This document shows, piece by piece, positions 1 through 8,279 of a stretch of DNA of 64,000 nucleotides (positions within the stretch are counted from its first letter, which is position 1; every line of letters starts with the position of its first letter). Origin of the DNA: Candidatus Sulfuricurvum sp. RIFRC-1 (GTDB lineage: Bacteria; Campylobacterota; Campylobacteria; Campylobacterales; Sulfurimonadaceae); assembly GCF_000310245.1 (NCBI RefSeq), contig NC_020505.1, positions 1,212,001-1,276,000 on the forward strand. Direction: 5' to 3'. The notes beneath the pieces are model-generated. The model saw only the letters and a list, made by a program, of their open reading frames with translations. It did no database searches and was not told where the DNA came from. A program made the position numbers and the translations under genes.

Positions 1-132
1 GATATGCATCTCAAAGGGCAAATAGTTCCAAAAAATCAACAGCTTCCTGTACTGGCAGTTTCTCGTGAAAATGTCCACGAGCTGTTCAGCGTTATCCAAA
101 GAAATGTTTTAGGTATTGAGAGCAAAAATTAA
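1..132 (+). CDS. C-terminal end of a probable periplasmic binding protein (partial)
   Basis: The first 43 codons are open from the window edge and stop with TAA at 130-132. The tail (HLKGQIVPKNQQLPVLAVSR) looks like the end of a sugar- or LuxP-like periplasmic binding protein, but too little is present to name it. The next gene's ATG overlaps this stop codon, so the two are translationally coupled. That would suit a binding protein feeding a membrane GGDEF/EAL sensor. The family assignment is inference from a short tail. Confidence 0.45.
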   Translation, partial: DMHLKGQIVPKNQQLPVLAVSRENVHELFSVIQRNVLGIESKN

Positions 133-641
133 TGAAAAGCGTAAATATGAGTTCTAACAAACAATCCATGATGGTCACACTGGGGATTATCATCATCTCC
201 ACCGTTAGCTTAATCATGTCTATACATTCGAGTTACACCTATTTGGCAACCAAAAATACAATGATAGAAGAGATGAAACAAAGTTCAAATATCACGGTAT
301 CTTCTCTTCGAAAAAACGTTTCCAACCTGATAGAAGCTTATGCGGTTAATGAATATGACCATCTCGTATACAATGAAATGGAACCTAAAAATATATTTGC
401 CATTGTTGTTGAAGATTACAAAATGGGGAAAATTTTAGGCCGGGGTGCCTATACCAGTGGAAAAATTCGGGATGATGATGGTACGCTTATCGATTTTAAC
501 GCTAAAAGCGATAAACAACGCCAGCAGCTAGAAACGTGCTATTACTCGAATAAATATGAGATCACGGCTGCTTCAGGTGAAAAACTAGGCTCAATCAGTA
601 TTTTTATCTCTGATAATGAAATGAAACGAAAAACTGAATAA
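132..641 (+). CDS. Sensor (N-terminal) part of a frameshifted GGDEF/EAL protein
   Basis: This 169-residue frame has one membrane helix (about residues 14-34) and then an extracytoplasmic sensing region up to about residue 160, as in double-membrane-spanning sensor kinases and cyclases. It stops at 639-641, just after an A5 run at 629-633. Removing one A from that run joins it in frame to the next gene (MKRKLNNIITEALINTAAIS) and supplies the missing second transmembrane segment and cytoplasmic domains. It is therefore most likely the front of one roughly 698-residue protein, now broken by a one-base insertion or a sequence error. The start ATG overlaps the stop of the upstream binding-protein-like gene. 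Confidence 0.75.
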   Translation: MKSVNMSSNKQSMMVTLGIIIISTVSLIMSIHSSYTYLATKNTMIEEMKQSSNITVSSLRKNVSNLIEAYAVNEYDHLVYNEMEPKNIFAIVVEDYKMGKILGRGAYTSGKIRDDDGTLIDFNAKSDKQRQQLETCYYSNKYEITAASGEKLGSISIFISDNEMKRKTE

Positions 642-657
642 TATTATTACAGAAGCG

Positions 658-2226
658 TTGATCAATACCGCAGCGATCTCTTTACTTTTGATTTTATCTC
701 TTTTCATCGCCATACATTTTTTCATTTTAAAACCGATATCGGATATTATCGATGTTATCAGCAACAGTGATAAAGACGGTATCCCTATAGAATTGTTTCC
801 AGAGTATGATTCACAAGAAATTTTTGCCCTCTCATCCACAATGAACACCATGATTACGTCGATAAGAGCCTCGAAGATAGCCCTTCTTGAACAGCATAAT
901 AAACTCAGAGAACAAAAAAATGCCCTCCAATATCAGGCTACACATGATGCCCTTACAGGTCTGGCAAATAGAATTTTGTTTACTGAACGGCTTGAACATC
1001 TAATCGATAAATCTAAAGACAATAATACTCAAATGGCACTTCTCTTTGTTGATCTCGACCATTTTAAAGAGATCAATGATTCGCTTGGACATGAAGCGGG
1101 TGATAAAGTTTTACGGATTGTGACACAAAGGCTGAATACAACTATTCACAACAAAGAGGCCCTTGCGCGATTTGGCGGTGATGAGTTTACGGTGATTGTC
1201 GAAGGGAAGGAACAAGTAGAAGAAGCTCCTTTGCTTGCCGACAAAATTCTCAAAATTCTATCCGAACCGATTATTGTTGAACATCACGAACTTTATGTAG
1301 GATGCAGTATCGGTGTCAGCCTCTTTCCTGATAACGGCGATACGGCTCAAGATCTCCTAAAATATGCCGATGCAGCGATGTATGCCGCTAAAAATGAGGG
1401 TAGAAACAACATTCGCTACTACAGTTCTGAAATGACAGCCAGAGCACTTGAACGCGTTGTTATGGATACAAGTTTGCGGACTGCACTCAAAAATGAGGAG
1501 TTTATTGTTTATTATCAACCGCAAATAAATGGCAAAACCAATACTCTCGTAGGGATGGAAGCTTTGGTACGATGGCAAAGCCCATCAATCGGCCTCGTTT
1601 CTCCTGCCGCTTTTATCCCGATTGCCGAATCAACGGGGCTGATTGTCGAACTGGATCGATTTGTAATGAAAAGTGCCATGACCCAAATGGCTCAATGGTA
1701 CAAAGAGGGATTGAACCCTGGGATTTTAGCGATGAATCTCACCATCAAACAGCTTCAACAAAAAGATTTCATCGATTATTTTAAGAATCTTATTACGGAA
1801 ACAGGATGCAAGGTAGAGTGTCTTGAGCTTGAAGTGACAGAAGATCAAATCATGACCAACCCAGATGAAGCGATCGATATTTTAAAACAGCTCAGTGCTA
1901 CAGGGGTAAAAATAGCGGTTGATGATTTTGGAACAGGATATTCTTCCCTCTCCTACCTCAAAAAACTGCCTATCAATAAACTCAAAATAGACCAATCCTT
2001 TATCAGCGGACTGCCGAACAATGAAGAAGATGCCGCTATCGCAAAAGCGATTGTAGCACTGGCACAAAGTTTGAATTTGGAAATTATCGCCGAAGGGGTT
2101 GAAACTCTTGAACAAAAAGAGTTTTTGGTACAAAACGGATGTGAAAACATTCAGGGTTATTTGTATTCCAAACCGATACCGGCAGATAAAATGAAAGAAG
2201 TTTTTTTAATCATTAATGAGTCATGA
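658..2226 (+). CDS. GGDEF/EAL c-di-GMP enzyme (output part of the frameshifted gene)
   Basis: This frame holds the second transmembrane helix (about residues 4-25), a HAMP-like linker, a GGDEF domain with an intact RFGGDEF loop, and an EAL domain with GMEALVRW, LELEVTE, DDFGTGYSSL and AEGVET. Both the cyclase and the phosphodiesterase active sites look complete, so it could make and degrade c-di-GMP. The first possible start, TTG at 658, has no ribosome-binding site. With the preceding frame it forms a normal two-helix sensor, so independent translation is unlikely unless the frameshift is corrected. The stop overlaps the ATG of a short lipoprotein-like frame. Confidence 0.85.
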   Translation: MINTAAISLLLILSLFIAIHFFILKPISDIIDVISNSDKDGIPIELFPEYDSQEIFALSSTMNTMITSIRASKIALLEQHNKLREQKNALQYQATHDALTGLANRILFTERLEHLIDKSKDNNTQMALLFVDLDHFKEINDSLGHEAGDKVLRIVTQRLNTTIHNKEALARFGGDEFTVIVEGKEQVEEAPLLADKILKILSEPIIVEHHELYVGCSIGVSLFPDNGDTAQDLLKYADAAMYAAKNEGRNNIRYYSSEMTARALERVVMDTSLRTALKNEEFIVYYQPQINGKTNTLVGMEALVRWQSPSIGLVSPAAFIPIAESTGLIVELDRFVMKSAMTQMAQWYKEGLNPGILAMNLTIKQLQQKDFIDYFKNLITETGCKVECLELEVTEDQIMTNPDEAIDILKQLSATGVKIAVDDFGTGYSSLSYLKKLPINKLKIDQSFISGLPNNEEDAAIAKAIVALAQSLNLEIIAEGVETLEQKEFLVQNGCENIQGYLYSKPIPADKMKEVFLIINES

Positions 2227-2381
2227 AAAATACGATTGTGCAACCACTAATCATCACACTCGTTTGTTTTTTCCAAATCGGGTGTGAATCAAAATGCGAA
2301 CACCCCAAAGAGCGCTTCACTCGCTCCCACTCTCCTGAGTGGGAATGTATAAGTCTACAAGTGATATGCATTCCCACTTGA
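2223..2381 (+). pseudogene. Truncated lipoprotein gene remnant
   Basis: ATG at 2223 overlaps the stop of the GGDEF/EAL gene (ATGA). The first 21 residues form a lipoprotein signal ending in a lipobox (FQIGC, Cys21). From about residue 30 the frame runs into the REP-like palindromes and ends after 52 residues. The overlap with the upstream gene suggests it was once a coupled downstream gene of the sensor operon, later cut short by insertion of the repeat or other acquired DNA. The original function cannot be told. Confidence 0.45.
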
Positions 2382-2393
2382 AAAGTGGGAATG
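2325..2393. repeat. Pair of REP-like palindromes
   Basis: Two perfect hairpins share the core TCCCACT/AGTGGGA. The first is TCCCACTC-TCCT-GAGTGGGA at 2325-2344. The second is CATTCCCACTT-GAA-AAGTGGGAATG at 2369-2393. Spacing and sequence resemble REP/BIME extragenic palindromes mobilised by REP-associated tyrosine transposases. No transposase is nearby. There is no U-run, so they are poor terminators. Confidence 0.6.
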
Positions 2394-2442
2394 AGAAAAA
2401 GCGATATTTATAGAATTTATTAAAAAAACTGGATATAAAAAT

Positions 2443-4140
2443 ATGAAAATACTTAGTGAACTTATGCCATTAACTTTTGCCGAACAAATAGTTTTAGATA
2501 GTTGTAGAAAAGGAGAAACGGCTAAAATTAATTCTAATCGTCCTTTAGAGAAAACAGATAATAATGTGGTACGAGCAGAATTTTTACGTTGTTTGGCAGT
2601 AAACAAGAAAAATCAATTCAATATTGACCCAAAAGGTCTTAGATTTTCAGGTGCATGGGTTACTGGTGAACTTGATTTAAATGGAACAACCATTAATTAT
2701 CCATTTCATTTTATAAAATCAGTATTTGATAATAAAATAATTCTAATTGATGCTGATATAAAAACGTTAGATTTGGAAGGCTGTCTTCTAATAGAAGGAC
2801 TACGTGGGGATAGAGCTCACATCCGTAGTAGTGTCATGTTTCGTGAGGGATTTGAATCAAAAAAAGATATTCGACTTATTGCAGCTGAAATTAATGGAAG
2901 CTTAGTCTGTAAAAATGGGAAATTTCAAAAAGATGCTAAGGAAACCGCCTGTATGCACTGCAACCGTGTAGTAATTCATGGTAGTGTGTATTTGAACAAA
3001 GGGTTTACTAGTATTGGAAAAATATCTTTTAATGGAGCAAGAATTGATTCGGATATGAAGTGTCATAAAGGTACATTCAAAAACCCTAATGAATGCGCTT
3101 TGTCATTACATAGTATGTATATAGCGGGTTCTATATATTTCGACTATACAACAATTGTTGAAGGAAATATTAATCTATCTGGTTCATACATTGACTCACT
3201 TGTTGAAGTTGAAGATGATAATTTACAAATTGATGAAAGTGATTCAAATATCGAAACAAAAATAGAAAAAGTCGAAAAGAACTTTTGGGATCAGGATACT
3301 ATAAAGCATGTCTACCTTGATGGTTTTAAATATAATCATATTTATGGACCCACTGACGCTAAATTCAGAATTAACTGGTTAAATAAAATTCCTGATGAAG
3401 AGACACTAAATCTTCAACCATGGAAACAATTGGTAAAAGTATTACGCGATATGGGGCATGACGAAGAGGCAGACTATTTAATGATTGCTTTCCATGATAA
3501 AAAACAATCATTAAAAAAAGCCCGAATAAAAAATCTCCAGATAAATACTAAGAATGAGAAAAGTAACTTGTCTTATCTCATTAAATGTCGTCTTTTTTTT
3601 ATAAAGTCTTATTTATATTATCAATTATCTTATTTTTTCAAACTCCTATATGGTATCACATCAAAATATGGTTACCGTCCTATGAGAACCTTATTAGTCA
3701 TGATGAGCATATGGCTTATTTTTGGATTAATATATTGGTATGCAGCAAAAGTAGCTATTTTTGCACCAAGTAATCCACTACTTTATATAGATAATAATCG
3801 TAGTTGTAAAGTTGATATTCATGGAACGCCATGGGTTTCATCCCCATCAGATTTTAATTCTTCAAATAATTGGTATTATGCATCACCTGGTGAGTATACA
3901 ACATTTCAACCTATATGGTATTCACTTGATATAATTCTTCCCGTTGTAGATTTACAAATGGAGAAAGATTGGGGGGTTTATATTCCTACTCCTTCAGGTA
4001 ATATAACTGACTTAATCCCTTTCACTACGTTCAATCATACTATCCGCTTTATGGTGTGGATTGAAAATTTATTAGGGTGGATACTAAGTTTAATTTTAGT
4101 TGCAATTCTTTCTGGATTAGCTAAAAATGAAAAAGAGTAA
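2443..4140 (+). CDS. Beta-solenoid (pentapeptide-like) membrane protein, function unknown
   Basis: This 565-residue protein begins with a cytoplasmic region rich in short beta-turn repeats (for example FSGAWVTGELDLNGTTIN, and again around residues 100-250), suggesting a right-handed beta-solenoid of pentapeptide-repeat type. A helical region follows, then transmembrane helices near residues 422-445 and 530-560. Between them is an extracytoplasmic segment ending in a hydrophobic stretch (YSLDIILPVVDL) that could be a re-entrant or pore helix. I do not recognise a characterised relative; an ion-channel-like C-terminus is a guess. The gene is visibly richer in A+T than the chromosomal genes around it and lies just outside the left end of the integrated element, so it may also be acquired. 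Confidence 0.7.
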   Translation: MKILSELMPLTFAEQIVLDSCRKGETAKINSNRPLEKTDNNVVRAEFLRCLAVNKKNQFNIDPKGLRFSGAWVTGELDLNGTTINYPFHFIKSVFDNKIILIDADIKTLDLEGCLLIEGLRGDRAHIRSSVMFREGFESKKDIRLIAAEINGSLVCKNGKFQKDAKETACMHCNRVVIHGSVYLNKGFTSIGKISFNGARIDSDMKCHKGTFKNPNECALSLHSMYIAGSIYFDYTTIVEGNINLSGSYIDSLVEVEDDNLQIDESDSNIETKIEKVEKNFWDQDTIKHVYLDGFKYNHIYGPTDAKFRINWLNKIPDEETLNLQPWKQLVKVLRDMGHDEEADYLMIAFHDKKQSLKKARIKNLQINTKNEKSNLSYLIKCRLFFIKSYLYYQLSYFFKLLYGITSKYGYRPMRTLLVMMSIWLIFGLIYWYAAKVAIFAPSNPLLYIDNNRSCKVDIHGTPWVSSPSDFNSSNNWYYASPGEYTTFQPIWYSLDIILPVVDLQMEKDWGVYIPTPSGNITDLIPFTTFNHTIRFMVWIENLLGWILSLILVAILSGLAKNEKE

Positions 4141-4233
4141 AAAATAAATAATCGCGGTAGGAGCCAGATGTTCAATCTTCACTTTTAATTGTAAATTTGT
4201 GCAGCACTGAGCAGTAAAAGTAGTAAATCGAAG

Positions 4234-4252
4234 ATAGGTACAACGTAAGCCG
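4234..4252 (+). repeat. Left attachment repeat (att)
   Basis: Perfect 19-bp match to 11614-11632, same orientation. Here it is a stray copy of the last bases of rnpB with no RNA gene attached, as expected for the attachment half displaced by site-specific integration. Confidence 0.8.
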
Positions 4253-4336
4253 AGTGCTTTTTACTCCCATGTTTACGGGCTTTCAAGGGGTATTGTGACT
4301 GAAACGCTATGCTAACCGCCATTTTTGTCATTCTTA

Positions 4337-5233
4337 TTAATTTTGTGCCTCAATTAAAACATATCGAATCCGTGTATGATTCTCTATAAAGAATCGTTCA
4401 GCTTGATAATCAAGTAAACCTCTTGAAGGTATTATATATCTATATTGAACCTCATCACGTGATAGTAAATTATCCTCAATATATTTTGAACAGTCACCGT
4501 AAAACTTTCGGATATCAGCTTGTTTTATTTTTATGTTGCCTTTCCAATTTTTGCATTGGATCAAGATAATTTCTGCTTCTTTTCTAGCGATTAGATCAAT
4601 CCCTCCATCTCTTTTGCCCAAGCTAATTCCTCTGTATTCAACTTCATAACCATCGCGTTCAAAATGTTCTCCAACTCTAAGCTCGTACAAGCGTCCTTTT
4701 TCTTCTTTTTCTTTTTGGAGTTTTAGCCACTCTTCTTTTGGTATCCATCCATTTTTAGATGATTGCGCTTTTTCCAGTTCGATAATCTGATCTTTGTATT
4801 TTTGCTCGATCTCTTGGAGCTTGGATTGTTCAGACTCTTGCAGTATTGTAATCCGTTCTTCTGCCTCAAGTCTAATCTTTTCTATTTCTTTATTTGTAGA
4901 TATTTGAACCTCATTAATTGCATCAGTTTTTATTTCATGGATTTTTTGACGTTCTTTTTCTAAGAAGCTCATAACTGCTTCTATTTCATTTTTATGAACA
5001 CGCGCTAGTTGATTTTTTTCTTCTTCTTTTTGCTGTATCGATTGATCTTTTTCGTCAAACTTTAACTCTGCAAAATTAACAATGATATTTATGAAATATG
5101 CCAACAATACTACTGTTAGTGCAAAATAAATAGATAATACGAATCCATAAAATAAATAAATTGCTACTAATGCAATAATATAAATTGTCACTGCTAAATA
5201 TAATTTTCGTTTGTAGAGGATACTTTTTTGCAT
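4337..5233 (-). CDS. Membrane-anchored Mrr-like restriction endonuclease
   Basis: This 298-residue protein has two transmembrane helices (about residues 12-30 and 32-53), a long charged coiled coil (about 60-160), and a C-terminal PD-(D/E)XK nuclease domain of Mrr/DUF2034 type. The likely catalytic set is visible: Glu near residue 185, Asp213 in GIDLIA, and Gln226-Cys227-Lys228 (QCK). Family members cut DNA, often modified or foreign DNA. The membrane anchor would place the nuclease at the inner face of the membrane. It is the leftmost gene of the integrated element and is divergent from the ATPase-methyltransferase gene, across an AT-rich gap of about 170 bases that must hold both promoters. 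A role in phage or plasmid restriction is inferred. Confidence 0.8.
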   Translation of the reverse strand: MQKSILYKRKLYLAVTIYIIALVAIYLFYGFVLSIYFALTVVLLAYFINIIVNFAELKFDEKDQSIQQKEEEKNQLARVHKNEIEAVMSFLEKERQKIHEIKTDAINEVQISTNKEIEKIRLEAEERITILQESEQSKLQEIEQKYKDQIIELEKAQSSKNGWIPKEEWLKLQKEKEEKGRLYELRVGEHFERDGYEVEYRGISLGKRDGGIDLIARKEAEIILIQCKNWKGNIKIKQADIRKFYGDCSKYIEDNLLSRDEVQYRYIIPSRGLLDYQAERFFIENHTRIRYVLIEAQN

Positions 5234-5402
5234 ATTATTCTTTTTTTTTAATTGAGTATGTGGAGATTGTATTGATATGTAGCTGAAATAGGTATATTGT
5301 GTTTAATAAAAGGATGATTTTTTATATACTAAAAAATATTATTAGTTACTAAATATTATATACTTGATATACTTTTGTCAATTAAAGTTTATAAGGTAAA
5401 TA

Positions 5403-7232
5403 ATGAAAATAACTGATGTAATAATTCCTGCTAATGAACAAAATCTTGGACTTGATTCTATAAAAATGTATCGATTAGGTGAACTTGTAGTCATTGCTGG
5501 TCAAAATGGGGTAGGAAAAAGCCGATTACTAAAATTAATATCTTCAACACTCGAAATAAAACCATCGGTACTCGAAAAGGAAAAACTAATTGATAATATT
5601 GAGTACCTAAAAAGTAGTTTGAATTTGACTGAAGGAAGCTTGAATTCTGAAGATAATGAGAAAAATATAAAAGGAAAAAAAAGAGTTCAATACTTGCAAG
5701 AAAAAATTGAAGATGATGTAAGGAAATTAAATTTTAGTTTGATTCATACTGATATTGAAGCAGAAGAAAAATATTTTTTTTTAAATTTTCAAGCTCAATC
5801 TTTAGAACTGATTGACCCACATACACTGACGGGCGAAGATAGGGACAAATACTCTTCTGAAATGGATGATCTTAATAGTTCTAATTGGCATAAAGCGGTA
5901 CTGTCTAAAATACAGGTTATTCAAAATCAATGGTGGGATTCAAAGCATCCTTTTTCTGAGAAAAACTCTTTAGAAAAAGATAAGATTGAATTTGATTATG
6001 AAAGACTACAACAATATATTAGAGATTTTTTAAATACTGAGTTAAAACGTGTAAATGGACAAGCAACATTATATGGCTTTCCATTGGGGCAAACGAATTT
6101 GTCAGATGGACAAAAAATACTTTTGCAATTATGTATCGCTCTTTATTCTCTTGAAACAAAACTTGAAAATATTATTTTATTTATAGATGAACCTGAAAAT
6201 TCACTACATCCTAATATCCTTTTGGACACGATAGATAAAATAAGATCTGTTCTAAAAAATGGACAAGTTTGGATCGCTACACATTCTGTCAGTCTCTTAG
6301 CTCATGTTGATCCATTGAGTATCTGGTACATGGATAATGGATCAGTTTCTTATGCAGGAAAAATTCCTGAAAAAGTTTTGCAAGGATTGATAGGAGATGA
6401 AGAAAAAATTAATGAATTGACTGATTTTTTATCACTTCCTGCTCAATTAGCAACTATTCAATATGCATATGAATGTCTACAAGCGCCAGACTCTGTAATG
6501 ACGGACAAAAATGATCGTCAAGTTCAACAAATTTATGAGTATTTATCGAGGCATCGTCCTCTTTCTTTATTAGACTTTGGTGCAGGTAAAGGGCGACTTG
6601 TCACAACATTATTTGAGTTGGACAAAGAAAAGGGTATTGATACACAAAGTTGTCTAGAATATTTTGCTTACAATATTGATGATGAAGATCGTGAAATCTG
6701 TGAAGACAATATAAATATTGTTTATCATGATAGCAAGAAAAGACATTTTTTTAGTGAGACAGATTTACGAGATAATATGAATAAAAGTTCGTGTCATATT
6801 GTCTTGATGACTAATGTTTTTCATGAAATTCATCCAGATAAATGGAATGACGAAATGCGGCTAATTCATAATTTTTTAATTGATGGTGGTTATCTCATGA
6901 TTATTGAAGATCAAGTTATACCAAAAGGAGAAAAGGCATATAAAGAAGGATTTATTGTCCTTGATAAAGCAGAATTCAAAGAATTATTTTCTTTACATGA
7001 TTATGAGTGTTTTACCAGTCCAGAGAATGAACGTTTGAAACTTCATGTGATACCTAAAAATGCGTTAATTCGAATAACATCAGAAACAAAACAACAAGCT
7101 CTCTTGAGTCATATCGCAAAGGCAAAAAGAGAAATTGATTTTTTACGAAGTCAAATTCCTAGTTATTCTAATGGTAAAAAGCATGCTTTTTGGACACAAC
7201 AGTTTGCAAATGCCAGTCTGGCATTAAGATAA
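5403..7232 (+). CDS. ABC-type ATPase fused to a SAM-dependent methyltransferase domain
   Basis: The 609-residue protein has two parts. Residues 1 to about 335 are an AAA/ABC-like ATPase of the OLD/RecF kind: Walker A GQNGVGKS at 33-40, signature-like LSDGQ at 233-237, Walker B ILFIDEPEN at 258-266, and switch histidine in THS at 293-295. Residues about 370-560 look like a class I methyltransferase: glycine-rich motif I LLDFGAGKGR at 389-398, an acidic/aromatic motif around NVFHEIHPDKW, and a GGYLMIIED strand at 495-503. The combination fits a defence protein that senses DNA or nucleoprotein and modifies a target, but I know of no named system with this fusion. It is followed 26 bases later by a gene of unknown function, probably in the same transcript. 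SD is weak (AAGG). Confidence 0.75.
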   Translation: MKITDVIIPANEQNLGLDSIKMYRLGELVVIAGQNGVGKSRLLKLISSTLEIKPSVLEKEKLIDNIEYLKSSLNLTEGSLNSEDNEKNIKGKKRVQYLQEKIEDDVRKLNFSLIHTDIEAEEKYFFLNFQAQSLELIDPHTLTGEDRDKYSSEMDDLNSSNWHKAVLSKIQVIQNQWWDSKHPFSEKNSLEKDKIEFDYERLQQYIRDFLNTELKRVNGQATLYGFPLGQTNLSDGQKILLQLCIALYSLETKLENIILFIDEPENSLHPNILLDTIDKIRSVLKNGQVWIATHSVSLLAHVDPLSIWYMDNGSVSYAGKIPEKVLQGLIGDEEKINELTDFLSLPAQLATIQYAYECLQAPDSVMTDKNDRQVQQIYEYLSRHRPLSLLDFGAGKGRLVTTLFELDKEKGIDTQSCLEYFAYNIDDEDREICEDNINIVYHDSKKRHFFSETDLRDNMNKSSCHIVLMTNVFHEIHPDKWNDEMRLIHNFLIDGGYLMIIEDQVIPKGEKAYKEGFIVLDKAEFKELFSLHDYECFTSPENERLKLHVIPKNALIRITSETKQQALLSHIAKAKREIDFLRSQIPSYSNGKKHAFWTQQFANASLALR

Positions 7233-7258
7233 TATTTTTTTTGAATTTGGCTAAAATA

Positions 7259-8143
7259 ATGACTCATACTGAACTTCAAAATGAACTCGAACCTATCTTA
7301 AAATTCTCAGATAATTTTAGAGAAGGACAATACCTTCTCGTTGAATTTATTGAAACTATTATAGATAAAATGTATTCAACAATTGCCGTACTTGAAAATA
7401 CATCCGATCTGCAAAGAGAACGTATTGCTAATATCAAGGATGATAAAACATATCTTGATCGCTATATGAATGCATTTAAAATGAGTGCTGAGTATTATCA
7501 CTCTCTAGGGGATATTGAAAAAGTTCACTTCATGTTTCAAAGTTATAAAGTATTTGAAGATTTTAAAAAAGATTCTGAATCAATTTTAAACGTCTTCTCG
7601 GAGATTAACACTTTTTTACTTTCAACTCCAGATGTAGCCAAAAATATTCGATTATTAATGAGAAAACGAAAATTAACTCAAATTCAAGAAGAATATATTC
7701 AACGATACAACGAATATAAAAACATTCAAAAAATTGCAAAGTTTTTTGAGGGTTATAATGTCACACGCAAAGTCATCATTACTTCGGCATCGATTTACTT
7801 GTATCGAACTATTTATATAAACATGGAAGTACCGAAGAACACTCTTAAAAATGTAATTGAATCAATATTTATACGACTAGGAGAACAAGTAAATATTTAT
7901 CCAAATAAGATGGAAGGTGTCTATTTAAAAACTATTTTTAAAAAACTTCCTATCTTTGCGTACCCATCAAAAAATGAAAAAATACCTTTTATTGATGTTG
8001 ATAAGATCAGTCAAATACTTGAAAACCGAATAGAAAAGAGCCGTGAAAAAGGAAAAATTGGAACAAGTGACCAATTACAAAAATATTTTGAAGAAATTTC
8101 AAAATCCCTACTGCAGGGGATAAAACCTTCACCTACCTCCTAA
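7259..8143 (+). CDS. Unknown helical protein, partner of the ATPase-methyltransferase
   Basis: The frame is open from 7190, but the ATG at 7259 (MTHTELQNEL) is preferred because the earlier start overlaps the upstream gene and gives a poor extension. The resulting 294-residue protein is soluble and predicted largely helical, with no recognisable catalytic motif and a charged tail. It has the same AT-rich composition as the ATPase-methyltransferase gene 26 bases upstream and no promoter between them, so the two probably form one operon and may act together. I do not recognise the family. Confidence 0.65.
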   Translation: MTHTELQNELEPILKFSDNFREGQYLLVEFIETIIDKMYSTIAVLENTSDLQRERIANIKDDKTYLDRYMNAFKMSAEYYHSLGDIEKVHFMFQSYKVFEDFKKDSESILNVFSEINTFLLSTPDVAKNIRLLMRKRKLTQIQEEYIQRYNEYKNIQKIAKFFEGYNVTRKVIITSASIYLYRTIYINMEVPKNTLKNVIESIFIRLGEQVNIYPNKMEGVYLKTIFKKLPIFAYPSKNEKIPFIDVDKISQILENRIEKSREKGKIGTSDQLQKYFEEISKSLLQGIKPSPTS

Positions 8144-8152
8144 AATAAAAAA

Positions 8153-8172
8153 TACCCTGAAATTTCGGGGTA
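8153..8172 (-). terminator. Possible terminator hairpin at the cargo/replication junction
   Basis: TACCCTGAAA-TTTCGGGGTA forms a near-perfect stem with one G-T pair. The T-rich tract lies on the minus-strand side (TATTTTTTATTTT), so it would stop leftward transcription. It has no U-run for rightward transcripts. It separates the AT-rich cargo from the replication genes. Confidence 0.35.
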
Positions 8173-8241
8173 AAAATCTCTATCCTAAAATTTTCAAAAA
8201 TCCTAAACTTCTCCTCAGATTTTGCAAAATCGCTTAACAGC

Positions 8242-8279
8242 ACCGAAGCTTCGGTTAATTCCAATCCCAAGGATTAACC
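8242..8279 (+). promoter_or_regulatory. Two mutually exclusive hairpins over the ribosome-binding site of the ssDNA-binding gene
   Basis: ACCGAAGCTTCGGT (8242-8255) is a perfect 14-bp palindrome. It overlaps a second stem, GGTTAATTCC/GGATTAACC (8253-8262 with 8271-8279, one bulged T). The second stem sequesters the AAGGA ribosome-binding site and ends directly at the ATG at 8280. The arrangement would allow translational switching or autoregulation, as known for filamentous-phage ssDNA-binding proteins. The regulatory role is inferred. Confidence 0.45.

Noticed and set aside
622-664. Programmed ribosomal frameshift in the GGDEF/EAL gene
   Set aside because: A change of +1 is needed, but there is no recognisable +1 shift signal or stimulatory structure; a simple A5 length change explains it.
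2325-2393. Palindromes as a CRISPR fragment
   Set aside because: The two units differ in length and stem, there is no regular spacer and no cas gene in the window.
8153-8172. Terminator for the rightward cargo operon
   Set aside because: The stem is followed by AAAATC on the plus strand, with no U-run; the T-rich side faces left.
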